This document shows, piece after piece, positions 39,192-47,113 of a DNA stretch of 64,000 nucleotides. The position numbers and the translations under genes were made by a program. The notes under the pieces are model-generated. The model did not search any database. It had not been told where the DNA came from and was given only the letters and a program-made list of their open reading frames with translations. Source of the DNA: Ferriphaselus sp. R-1 (lineage in GTDB: Bacteria; Pseudomonadota; Gammaproteobacteria; Burkholderiales; Gallionellaceae); the NCBI RefSeq assembly GCF_000746095.1, contig NZ_KN050807.1, forward strand, positions 62,001 through 126,000. Reading direction: 5' to 3'. Numbering within the stretch: position 1 is the first letter of the stretch; every line of letters starts with the position of its first letter.

Positions 39192-39863
39192 CTACGGCCT
39201 GACCGCGACCACTCCATCGGCCCCGGCGATGCCAGAGATCACCTGTCCCGATGCCGTTCTTACCTGAACGGACTGCCCCTCGGCGGCATTGTTCAACGCC
39301 TTGCCTTCCGAGCTGACGCTCAGCCCTTCCATCCTTAACTGCAATTTCACGCTTTGCCCCTGGGTCACCGACCAGGGCGCACGCAGCATGTCCTGCTTGA
39401 GTATCTGGCCAGCGCCCAGGCTGAACCTGAGTATCTTGCCGATGGCCTGATTGGGGTCGGTGAGTATGCCGGGTTGGCTGACCTCGCCGCTTTGGCTGGA
39501 AATGTCGGCCGCCGTCAGCAGTTGGCCTTGTTGCAAGGGGTGGCTGGCGGTCAACATGGTCAGGGTGACCTTGATCTGTACCGGCACGAACAGTGTCCAG
39601 CCATCCTTGCAGCGTACCCCGACATTGGTCTTGCCGATCAGCTGCGTCCCCTGCGGCAGAAACGTCTCGAACCCTGGGCAGGCAGGCAGGACGATGTGCG
39701 GATCGATCTCGTCCACCTTGACGATGACCTTGCCCTGCATGGACTGGGTCTGCTCCTGCACGAACTCGCTGACCTTGAGCCGGACCTCGGCATGGCTTTG
39801 CGCGGAGGGGGCGGCCCAAGCCGTGGGAATCGCCAGCAGCAACAATGTGAGCAATGTCTTCAT
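39192..39863 (-). CDS. flgA: Flagellar basal body P-ring assembly chaperone FlgA
   Basis: Periplasmic chaperone for FlgI P-ring assembly. It has 223 residues with a signal peptide (about 1-18, LLTLLLLAIPTAWAA), then the central VRCKDGWTLFVPVQIK region and the C-terminal SAF domain (PLQQGQLLTAADI...GKILRFSLGAGQILKQDML). It is divergent from flgBCDEFGHIJKL across a 142-base gap. flgM and flgN, often next to flgA, are not present; dnaE follows convergently instead. Confidence 0.95.
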   Translation of the reverse strand: MKTLLTLLLLAIPTAWAAPSAQSHAEVRLKVSEFVQEQTQSMQGKVIVKVDEIDPHIVLPACPGFETFLPQGTQLIGKTNVGVRCKDGWTLFVPVQIKVTLTMLTASHPLQQGQLLTAADISSQSGEVSQPGILTDPNQAIGKILRFSLGAGQILKQDMLRAPWSVTQGQSVKLQLRMEGLSVSSEGKALNNAAEGQSVQVRTASGQVISGIAGADGVVAVRP

Positions 39864-40005
39864 GGCGTTATTGTGTCCTCAACGGCGTATCGGAAAGAAG
39901 GGAAATGGATGGTTAATCCACGCTTAATCGGATGATGGATGACACTTTACTCTCGCTAGTATGCACGTCATGGAAATGGTAGTCGGGTGAGCGAGGAGAA
40001 CGGCG

Positions 40006-40419
40006 ATGGCAAGCAGGATAGATCAAGTGATGCAATACCACCAGACGGCGCTGAGTCTGCGTGCGGCGCGGCAGGAGTTGCTGGCTTCGAACATCGCCAA
40101 TGCGGATACGCCCAACTATAAGGCCAAGGATATCGACTTTGCCAGTGCCTTGCAGGGTGCGATGGCGGGGCGGAGTGGCAGCCTGTCCATGGCCACCACC
40201 TCGCCGCGTCACATCGAGGGAGCAGCGGCGGGTGGTGGTTTGCTGGCGGGACAGGTACAGGTCAAGTATCGCAATGTGATCCAGCCCTCAGCCGATGGCA
40301 ATACCGTGGATATGGATGTGGAGCGGGCTCAATTCGCTGATAACGCGCTGCGCTATGAAGCCAGCGTCAAGTTCGTCGGCGACGAGTTCAAGGATGTGTT
40401 GACAGCATTACAAGGGTGA
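40006..40419 (+). CDS. flgB: Flagellar basal-body rod protein FlgB
   Basis: Proximal rod component, secreted by the flagellar type III system without a signal peptide. It has 137 residues with the [19 protein letters not shown] rod motif near the N terminus and a C-terminal heptad region ([19 protein letters not shown]). First gene of a long operon; GAGGAGAA precedes its ATG. The upstream gap shows no convincing sigma-54 or sigma-28 site. Confidence 0.97.
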   Translation: MASRIDQVMQYHQTALSLRAARQELLASNIANADTPNYKAKDIDFASALQGAMAGRSGSLSMATTSPRHIEGAAAGGGLLAGQVQVKYRNVIQPSADGNTVDMDVERAQFADNALRYEASVKFVGDEFKDVLTALQG

Positions 40420-40424
40420 TCGTC

Positions 40425-40829
40425 ATGTCTCTGTTCAATATCTTCAACATCGCCGGTTCCGGTATGACGGCGCAGTCACAGCGCCTCAACGTGGTCGCCA
40501 GTAATCTGGCCAATGCCGACAGTACCACCGGCCCCGACGGCAAGCCGTATCGTGCCAAACAGGTAGTGTTCAACACGGTGCCCATGGGTGAGGGGGCGGG
40601 CGCCGGTGTCAAAGTCTCGGCAGTGGTGGAAGATGCCTCGCCGATGAAGGTTGTGTACGACCCGAAGCATCCAATGGCGGATGAAAAGGGCTACGTCACG
40701 CTGCCGAACGTGAATGTGGTGGAGGAGATGGTCAACATGATCTCGGCCTCGCGCTCGTATCAAAACAATGTGGACATGCTGAACACCTCGAAGTCCATGC
40801 TACTCAAGACGCTGACCATCGGCGGCTGA
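40425..40829 (+). CDS. flgC: Flagellar basal-body rod protein FlgC
   Basis: Proximal rod protein, 134 residues from the ATG at 40425 (a GTG at 40416 overlapping the flgB stop is less likely). [26 protein letters not shown] and the C-terminal [23 protein letters not shown] motif are typical. It follows flgB by 5 bases. Confidence 0.97.
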   Translation: MSLFNIFNIAGSGMTAQSQRLNVVASNLANADSTTGPDGKPYRAKQVVFNTVPMGEGAGAGVKVSAVVEDASPMKVVYDPKHPMADEKGYVTLPNVNVVEEMVNMISASRSYQNNVDMLNTSKSMLLKTLTIGG

Positions 40830-40849
40830 TTTTCTGAAAGGATAGGAAA

Positions 40850-41536
40850 ATGATCACTTCGACTCAAAGCAGCAACCCAGCCTCGTCGCTGTATGCCTCG
40901 CTCAATGCCAAGAACAGCAGTGCGGCTGCGACCGACCCCAACTCGGCTGCCGGTGTGCAGGACCGTTTCCTGAAGCTGCTGGTGACGCAGATGAAGAATC
41001 AGGATCCACTCAATCCCATGGACAACGCCCAGGTCACTTCGCAGATGGCGCAACTGAGTACGGTGAGTGGCATCGACAAGCTGAACACCACCTTGCAGGC
41101 GTTGAGCAGCAGCATGACGTCTACGCAATCGCTGAACGCGACCAATATGATCGGTCGCAGCGTGCTGGTGCCGGGTAACAAGATGCAGGTTTCCGGTGGG
41201 CAGGGCTTCGGCGGCATCAATCTGACGCAGTCGGTCGATAGTCTGAAGCTGAGCATCAAGGATGCAGCGGGAGCTCTGGTGCGCACCATCGATCTGGGTG
41301 CGCAGCAGGCCGGGATCGTCCCTATCGCCTGGAACGGGCTAACCGATAGCGGTACCCAGGCGGTCGATGGCAGCTATCAAATCACGGCTAGCGCAGTACT
41401 GGCGGGCCAGTCCAGCGCGCCTGCGACGCTGTCCTTCGGCATGGTGAACGCGGTCACGCAGGGTGCGCAGGGTGCGCAACTGGAAATCGGTCAGTTGGGC
41501 GCATTCGCCCTGGCTGACATCAAACAAATCATGTAA
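40850..41536 (+). CDS. flgD: Flagellar hook assembly (cap) protein FlgD
   Basis: Hook scaffolding cap needed for FlgE polymerisation. It has 228 residues: N-terminal QDRFLKLLVTQMKNQDPLNPMDNAQVTSQMAQLSTV (motif QMKNQDPLNPMDN), then Tudor-like and fibronectin-like domains (GQQAG, AWNGLTDSGTQAVDGSYQ; motif WNGLTDSG). An AGGATAGG ribosome-binding site lies upstream. Confidence 0.96.
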   Translation: MITSTQSSNPASSLYASLNAKNSSAAATDPNSAAGVQDRFLKLLVTQMKNQDPLNPMDNAQVTSQMAQLSTVSGIDKLNTTLQALSSSMTSTQSLNATNMIGRSVLVPGNKMQVSGGQGFGGINLTQSVDSLKLSIKDAAGALVRTIDLGAQQAGIVPIAWNGLTDSGTQAVDGSYQITASAVLAGQSSAPATLSFGMVNAVTQGAQGAQLEIGQLGAFALADIKQIM

Positions 41537-41550
41537 CTGAGGAGACGGTC

Positions 41551-42825
41551 ATGGGCTTTCAACAAGGATTAAGCGGTCTGAATGTTTCGTCCAAACAACT
41601 GGATGTCATCGGTAACAACATCGCCAATGCCAACACCGTCGGCTTCAAGATGGGGCAGGCCCAGTTTGCGGATGTGTATGCCGCATCGTTGAGCGGTGCG
41701 GGTGGCAATCAGGTCGGATTGGGCGCGCGACTGGCGGCGGTGGCGCAACAGTTCACGCAAGGCAACATCACGGTCACCAACAGCACCATGGACATGGCGA
41801 TCAACGGCAACGGCTTCTATCGCATGGACAACAACGGAGCTGTCTCCTATTCCCGCAACGGCCAGTTCCAGATCGACCAGAACGGTTTCATCGTGAACTC
41901 GCAGGGCGCTATGCTGACGGGCTATCAGGTCAGCCCGACGACCGGTGCCATCGTCGCCGCCGCACCCTCGCCGATACAGATCCCTACTGCCAACATGGCT
42001 GCCAAACCTTCTGCCAATGTGGCCATGGTGGCCAATCTGGATGCGCGTTCGGCTGTGCCTATCACGGCAGCGTTCAGTCCGGCTGTGCCGACATCGTTCA
42101 ATAATTCGACGGCGATCACCACTTACGACAGTCTGGGGAACAGCCACGTCACCAACTTGTACTTCCAGCTTCAGGCAGTGAATCCGGCAGCTGTACCACC
42201 GGTGGCCGCCAACACTTGGAATGTGTACGCCACGGTCGATGGGGTTCAGGTTCCGGCGGTGGTGGCTCCTGCCGCAGCCACGCCGGTAGGGACGCTGGTG
42301 TTCAACACCAATGGCACGCTGGCCACCCCCGTGGGCGGGACCATGACGACGGCACCGTTTACTTCGCTGGGTGCGACACCCAACCAGACGCTGACGTTCA
42401 ATTTCACCAACTCGACCCAGTTCGGAGCCAATTTCGGGGTGAACGCGCTGACTCAGGATGGCTATGGTTCGGGCTTGTTGAGCGGTTTCAGTACCGCTGC
42501 CGACGGCGTCATCATGGGGCGTTACTCCAACGGACAGAGCAAGGTTCTGGGGCAGGTCGTGCTGGCGAACTTCGCCAATCCTCAGGGTTTGGTGTCCTTG
42601 GGCGGCAACGTCTGGTCGCAGTCGCCGACCTCGGGTGCGCCGCTGATCGGCGCTCCCGGCACAGCCCAGCTGGGCAAGATCCAGTCGGGCGCGGTAGAGG
42701 ATTCGAATACCGACCTGACGGGCGAGCTGGTCAACATGATCACGGCACAGCGCGTCTATCAGGCAAACGCGCAAAGCATCAAGACGCAGGACCAGATCCT
42801 GCAGACCTTGGTGAACATGCGTTAA
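41551..42825 (+). CDS. flgE: Flagellar hook protein FlgE
   Basis: Main hook subunit, 424 residues. N-terminal FQQGLSGLNVSSKQLDVIGNNIANANTVGFK and C-terminal NTDLTGELVNMITAQRVYQANAQS are conserved D0 helices; the middle (D1-D2) is Ala/Val/Pro-rich and variable. Length is close to E. coli FlgE (402). Operon member between flgD and flgF. Confidence 0.97.
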   Translation: MGFQQGLSGLNVSSKQLDVIGNNIANANTVGFKMGQAQFADVYAASLSGAGGNQVGLGARLAAVAQQFTQGNITVTNSTMDMAINGNGFYRMDNNGAVSYSRNGQFQIDQNGFIVNSQGAMLTGYQVSPTTGAIVAAAPSPIQIPTANMAAKPSANVAMVANLDARSAVPITAAFSPAVPTSFNNSTAITTYDSLGNSHVTNLYFQLQAVNPAAVPPVAANTWNVYATVDGVQVPAVVAPAAATPVGTLVFNTNGTLATPVGGTMTTAPFTSLGATPNQTLTFNFTNSTQFGANFGVNALTQDGYGSGLLSGFSTAADGVIMGRYSNGQSKVLGQVVLANFANPQGLVSLGGNVWSQSPTSGAPLIGAPGTAQLGKIQSGAVEDSNTDLTGELVNMITAQRVYQANAQSIKTQDQILQTLVNMR

Positions 42826-42844
42826 GTATTGACCGGAGGCTGAC

Positions 42845-43588
42845 ATGGACCGCGTGATCTACACCGCAATGACCGGCGCATCGCACATCCTGCACCAGCA
42901 GGCTGCGGTGTCGGAGAATCTGGCGAACAACAATACGCCTGGGTTCCGTTCGGCGCTGAATACCTTCCGTGCCGTTCCCCTGCAAGGGCAGGGGTTGCAG
43001 ACGCGCGCGTTCGTGGTCGATTCCACGGCAGGCTCGGACTTCAGTTCCGGCGTGCTGCAGCCTACCGGTCGCGAGCTGGATGTAGCTGTTAACGGCAAGG
43101 GCTGGTTGGCCGTACAGTTGCCTGATGGTAGCGAGGCCTACACCCGCAATGGCAGTCTCCAGTCGACACCGAATGGCATCTTGCAGACCCGCAGCGGTCT
43201 GACCGTGGTGGGTGAGGGCGGTCCGATCACCTTGCCCCCGAACACCGAAGTGAGTATCGCCAGGGATGGCACCATCACTACGGTGCCGACCGGAAACACG
43301 CCGGTCCAGGTGCAGGTCGTGGGTCGTTTGAAACTGGTGAACCCGCCCGAGAACCAGATGGTGCGGGGCGAGGATGGTTTGTTCCGTACCGCTGACAAGC
43401 AGCCTGCTACGGCGGATGCGAGTGTTTCGGTGGTGCCCGGCAATCTGGAGAGCAGCAATGTGAATGTGGTCGAGGCGATGGTCAATATGATCGCGCTGGG
43501 TCGGTCGTTCGAGATGCAGATGAAAGTGCTGCAGAATGCGGACACCAATGCTCGTCAAGCGAGCCAGATCTTCAACATCAACGGCTGA
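42845..43588 (+). CDS. flgF: Flagellar basal-body rod protein FlgF
   Basis: Proximal rod protein, 247 residues starting MDRVIYTAMTGASHILHQQAAVSENLANNNT, with LDVAVNGKGWLAVQLPDG in the middle and the C-terminal SNVNVVEAMVNMIALGRSFEMQMKVL. An AGGCTGAC stretch precedes the ATG. Order and size fit the family. Confidence 0.96.
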   Translation: MDRVIYTAMTGASHILHQQAAVSENLANNNTPGFRSALNTFRAVPLQGQGLQTRAFVVDSTAGSDFSSGVLQPTGRELDVAVNGKGWLAVQLPDGSEAYTRNGSLQSTPNGILQTRSGLTVVGEGGPITLPPNTEVSIARDGTITTVPTGNTPVQVQVVGRLKLVNPPENQMVRGEDGLFRTADKQPATADASVSVVPGNLESSNVNVVEAMVNMIALGRSFEMQMKVLQNADTNARQASQIFNING

Positions 43589-43618
43589 TCACGATCAGCC
43601 CATTGAAAGGAAAGAAAA

Positions 43619-44401
43619 ATGATACGCTCACTGTGGATTTCCAAGACCGGCCTGGATGCTCAGCAAACCCAGATGGATGTCATATCCAACAACCTGGCCA
43701 ACGTCAGCACCAATGGTTTCAAACGCTCGCGTGCGGTATTCGAAGACCTGCTGTACCAGACCATACGCCAGCCCGGTGCACAGTCTTCGCAGCAGACGCA
43801 GATCCCGTCCGGTTTGCAGATCGGTACCGGGGTGCGCCCGGTCGCCGCCGAACGTATTCATACCCAGGGCAATCTGCAGCAAACCGGCAATAGCCTAGAT
43901 GTCGCCATCAACGGCCCTGGTTTCTTCTCGGTGCTGTTGCCGGACGGCACCACCGGTTATACCCGCGACGGCTCGTTCCAAGCGGACAATCAGGGGCAGC
44001 TGGTGACGGCCAATGGTTTCGTGGTGCAACCGCCGATCACGATTCCGGCCAATGCCCTCACGGTGACGGTTGGGCGGGATGGGGTGGTGTCGGTGACCCA
44101 ACCCGGAGTGAATGCCCCGGTCCAGGTGGGAGCCTTGCAGCTGACTTCCTTCATCAACCCGGCTGGCCTGCAAAGCCAGGGTGAGAATCTGTATGTCGAG
44201 ACTGCCTCCAGCGGTACACCTTCGACCAGTGTGCCGGGGTTGAACGGTACCGGCGTGCTGAATCAGGGGTATGTGGAAACTTCCAATGTGAATGTGGTCG
44301 AAGAGCTGGTGAATATGATCCAGACCCAACGCGCCTACGAGATCAACTCCAAGTCTATTCAGACTTCGGATCAGATGTTGCAGCGCCTGACCCAACTGTA
44401 A
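43619..44401 (+). CDS. flgG: Flagellar distal rod protein FlgG
   Basis: Distal rod subunit of 260 residues, the usual size. [39 protein letters not shown] at the N terminus (motif [12 protein letters not shown]), [20 protein letters not shown] in the middle, and [32 protein letters not shown] at the C terminus (motif [11 protein letters not shown]). flgH starts 7 bases later. Confidence 0.97.
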   Translation: MIRSLWISKTGLDAQQTQMDVISNNLANVSTNGFKRSRAVFEDLLYQTIRQPGAQSSQQTQIPSGLQIGTGVRPVAAERIHTQGNLQQTGNSLDVAINGPGFFSVLLPDGTTGYTRDGSFQADNQGQLVTANGFVVQPPITIPANALTVTVGRDGVVSVTQPGVNAPVQVGALQLTSFINPAGLQSQGENLYVETASSGTPSTSVPGLNGTGVLNQGYVETSNVNVVEELVNMIQTQRAYEINSKSIQTSDQMLQRLTQL

Positions 44402-44408
44402 AGGAAAG

Positions 44409-45098
44409 ATGATGCGCAAGTCGTTCGGATGGTGTTCGGCGCTGCTGGCTTTGGGTTTGGCCGCTTGCACCATGGTCGAGCCCAGTACCAAGATCCATCA
44501 GCCGATGACGGCGCGTCCGGCGGAGCGTACGCAGGCGATGTACAGCGATGGTGCCATCTATCATGCGGGCAACTCGCGCCCCTTGTTTGAAGACCGTCGT
44601 CCACGCATGGTGGGCGACATCCTGACCATCAACATCGTGGAAAAGACTTCGGCCAATGACAAGTCGAGCAACTCCGGGGATCACAGCAGCAGTACCAATG
44701 CAACCACGCCCAAGTTGTCTAGCCTGCTCAATCCGGCGAAGCTGATGTTCAATAGTCTGACCTTTGGGCCGGGCTCTTCGGCCAATAAACTATCCAACAA
44801 CAGCGCCAATGCCACCAGTAACGATTTCACGGGTGTCATCACGGTCACCGTGGTCGAGGTGTTGGGCAATGGCAATCTGCTGGTGAGCGGCGAGAAGCAG
44901 GTGGTGGTCAATCAAGCCAATGAGTACATCCGCTTCTCGGGGGTGGTCAATCCGAACACCATCACCGGCGCGAATACGGTGCAATCCACCCAAGTGGCGG
45001 ATGCGCATCTGGAATACAAGGGTAGCAACTACAGTATGGATACGTCTTCGACCTTGTCGCTGTTAGGACGTTTCTTCCAGTCGGTGCTGCCATTCTGA
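44409..45098 (+). CDS. flgH: Flagellar L-ring protein FlgH (lipoprotein)
   Basis: Forms the outer-membrane L ring. It has 229 residues with a lipoprotein signal peptide whose lipobox is LAAC (Cys about residue 20). Conserved SLFEDRRPRMVGDILTINI-type segment (RPRMVGDILTI) and ISGVVNPNTITGANTVQSTQVADAHLEY-type region (VVNPNTITGANTV) are present. It precedes flgI, as usual. Confidence 0.96.
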   Translation: MMRKSFGWCSALLALGLAACTMVEPSTKIHQPMTARPAERTQAMYSDGAIYHAGNSRPLFEDRRPRMVGDILTINIVEKTSANDKSSNSGDHSSSTNATTPKLSSLLNPAKLMFNSLTFGPGSSANKLSNNSANATSNDFTGVITVTVVEVLGNGNLLVSGEKQVVVNQANEYIRFSGVVNPNTITGANTVQSTQVADAHLEYKGSNYSMDTSSTLSLLGRFFQSVLPF

Positions 45099-45111
45099 TG
45101 GGGCGAGAGTC

Positions 45112-46209
45112 ATGAGATTTCTGAACAAGGTGTTCTGCTTGCTGGTGCTGTTATCGCCGCTTGTGGCCTCTGCCGAGCGCATCAAGGACCTGGCCAGCAT
45201 CCAGGGGGTGCGTGACAACCAGTTGATCGGCTACGGTCTGGTGGTCGGTCTGGATGGCAGCGGTGACCAGACCACGCAGACTCCGTTCACCGTGCAGAGC
45301 GTGATCAGCATGTTGTCCAACATGGGGGTGAATCTGCCACCGGCGACTTCGCTGCAATTGAAGAATGTAGCGGCAGTGACCGTGACGGCCACCCTGCCGC
45401 CGTTTTCCCGGCCCGGCCAGACCATCGACGTCACGGTCTCCTCCATCGGCAATGCCAAGAGCCTGCGCGGAGGGACGCTGCTGATGAGCCCACTCAAGGG
45501 TGCGGACGGTCAGGTGTACGCCATGGCGCAGGGGAGTTTGCTGGTCGGAGGGGCGGGCGCATCGGCTGGGGGCTCCAAGACCCAGGTCAACCATCTCAGC
45601 GTGGGCATCATCTCCGGCGGGGCGACGGTGGAGCGGGCGGTGCCCACCAACTTGGGCACGGGCGACTCCATCATGCTCAATCTCAACAAGACGGATTTCA
45701 CCACCGCATCGCGTATCGCCGAGGCGCTTAACCAGAAGTTCGGTGCAGATAGTGCTGTGCCCCTCGATGGGCGTACGGTTCAGGTCAGCGCACCGCCGGG
45801 GAATGGTCGCGTGGCATTCCTGGCACAGATGGAAAACATCGAGGTGGAGCCTGCCGCTGGCGTGGCCAAGGTCATCATCAACGCCCGTACGGGCTCGGTG
45901 GTGATGAACCAGGCAGTGACGCTGGATGATTGTGCCGTGTCGCACGGTAGCCTGACGGTGGTCATCAAGACCGAGAATTCCGTCAGTCAGCCGGGGATGT
46001 TGTCGGGAGGAGAGACGGAAAAGGTCTCCAATTCGAACATTGATATCAAGGCAAGTGATGGCAAGATACTCACATTGAAGCGCGGCGTGTCGTTGGGTGA
46101 TGTGGTCAAGTCGCTCAATGCCATCGGAGCAACCCCGCAGGATCTGCTGGTGATCTTGCAAGCCATGAAATCTGCCGGAGCGCTGCATGCTGATCTGGAG
46201 ATCATTTGA
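45112..46209 (+). CDS. flgI: Flagellar P-ring protein FlgI
   Basis: Periplasmic P-ring subunit of 365 residues. The signal peptide is about residues 1-21 (ending LVASA). DQTTQTPFTVQSVISMLSNMGV, NVAAVTVTATLPPF and the C-terminal LGDVVKSLNAIGATPQDLLVILQAMKSAGALHADL are highly conserved (motif NAIGATPQDLL). Its assembly needs FlgA, encoded divergently. The stop overlaps the flgJ ATG by one base. Confidence 0.97.
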   Translation: MRFLNKVFCLLVLLSPLVASAERIKDLASIQGVRDNQLIGYGLVVGLDGSGDQTTQTPFTVQSVISMLSNMGVNLPPATSLQLKNVAAVTVTATLPPFSRPGQTIDVTVSSIGNAKSLRGGTLLMSPLKGADGQVYAMAQGSLLVGGAGASAGGSKTQVNHLSVGIISGGATVERAVPTNLGTGDSIMLNLNKTDFTTASRIAEALNQKFGADSAVPLDGRTVQVSAPPGNGRVAFLAQMENIEVEPAAGVAKVIINARTGSVVMNQAVTLDDCAVSHGSLTVVIKTENSVSQPGMLSGGETEKVSNSNIDIKASDGKILTLKRGVSLGDVVKSLNAIGATPQDLLVILQAMKSAGALHADLEII

Positions 46210-47051
46210 TGAACACGATGTCGAACATTGCAGGTTTGGCCACCGATGTGCAAAGTCTTGATGCACTCAAGCTGCAGGCCAAGCAGTCTCCCGATGCTGC
46301 GCTGAAGAAAGCCGCGCAGCAGTTCGAGGCCGTGTTCATGAACATGATGCTGAAATCCATGCGCGAGGCTGCTCCGCAGGATGGCATGTTCGATAGCGAC
46401 CAGACCCGCATGTTCACCTCCATGCTCGACCAGCAGCTATCTCAGGATATGTCTGCACGCGGCATGGGGTTGGCCGATGTGATGGTCAAGCAACTCAGTC
46501 GGTCGCTGCCTGGGGCGGTCGCGACACCCTCTCATGCCCCAGCCGTGACTAGCCCGGTGCGTCAGTCGGCTGTGCCGTCGGCGTATAGCCAGGGCACTCA
46601 ACAAGAGTTCGTGGATCGCTTGTTGCCGCATGCGGTACAGGCGGCACAGGCCACCGGCATCTCGCCCCAGCTGATACTGGGGCAGGCCGCGCTGGAAAGT
46701 GGCTGGGGCAGGCGCGAGATCAAGAATGCCGACGGCAGCAATAGCTTCAACCTGTTCGGCATCAAGGCGGGGCAGGGTTGGAACGGCAAAGTGGCGGAAG
46801 TCACCACCACCGAGTATGTGAACGGCGCGCCAGTGAAGCAGGTGGAGAAGTTCCGTGCCTACGGCTCCTATGCCGAGGCGTTTCAGGACTACGCCAGGAT
46901 GCTGGGCGGTAATGCGCGCTACGCGGGTGTGTTGCGGCAGACGGATGCGGTCGGCTTCTCTCAGGCCATGCAGCGGTCTGGTTATGCCACCGATCCCCAT
47001 TATGCGGACAAGCTGGTCGGTACGATCAGTAAAGTCAGCGCAATGGGTTGA
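46209..47051 (+). CDS. flgJ: Flagellar rod assembly protein / muramidase-type hydrolase FlgJ
   Basis: Dual-domain FlgJ of 280 residues. The N-terminal rod-cap domain (about 1-100, AAQQFEAVFMNMMLKSMREA) is joined by a Pro/Ser-rich linker to a C-terminal glucosaminidase-type domain (about 130-280) with the catalytic Glu in QAALESGWGRRE and NLFGIKAG. It makes the hole in peptidoglycan for the rod. The ATG at 46209 is preferred over the TTG at 46206. A sigma-28 promoter starts right after its stop. Confidence 0.95.
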   Translation: MNTMSNIAGLATDVQSLDALKLQAKQSPDAALKKAAQQFEAVFMNMMLKSMREAAPQDGMFDSDQTRMFTSMLDQQLSQDMSARGMGLADVMVKQLSRSLPGAVATPSHAPAVTSPVRQSAVPSAYSQGTQQEFVDRLLPHAVQAAQATGISPQLILGQAALESGWGRREIKNADGSNSFNLFGIKAGQGWNGKVAEVTTTEYVNGAPVKQVEKFRAYGSYAEAFQDYARMLGGNARYAGVLRQTDAVGFSQAMQRSGYATDPHYADKLVGTISKVSAMG

Positions 47052-47078
47052 TAAAGTTTATCTGGCTTGAGCCGATAT
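47052..47078 (+). promoter_or_regulatory. Sigma-28 (FliA) promoter for flgK-flgL
   Basis: TAAAGTTT at 47052-47059, an 11-base spacer, then GCCGATAT at 47071-47078. This matches the FliA consensus TAAAGTTT-N11-GCCGATAA at 15 of 16 positions. It begins one base after the flgJ stop and lies 36 bases before the flgK ATG, so flgKL can be transcribed late, apart from the flgB operon. Confidence 0.93.
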
Positions 47079-47113
47079 CACTGATGGAGCTCATGCTCTA
47101 AGGAATCGACATC

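Noticed and set aside
39864-40005. Possible sigma-54 or sigma-28 promoter for flgB in the flgA-flgB gap
   Set aside because: No TGGCAC-N5-TTGC or TAAA-N15-GCCGATAA pattern is present on either strand; only a weak TAGTAT at 39957-39962 without a -35.
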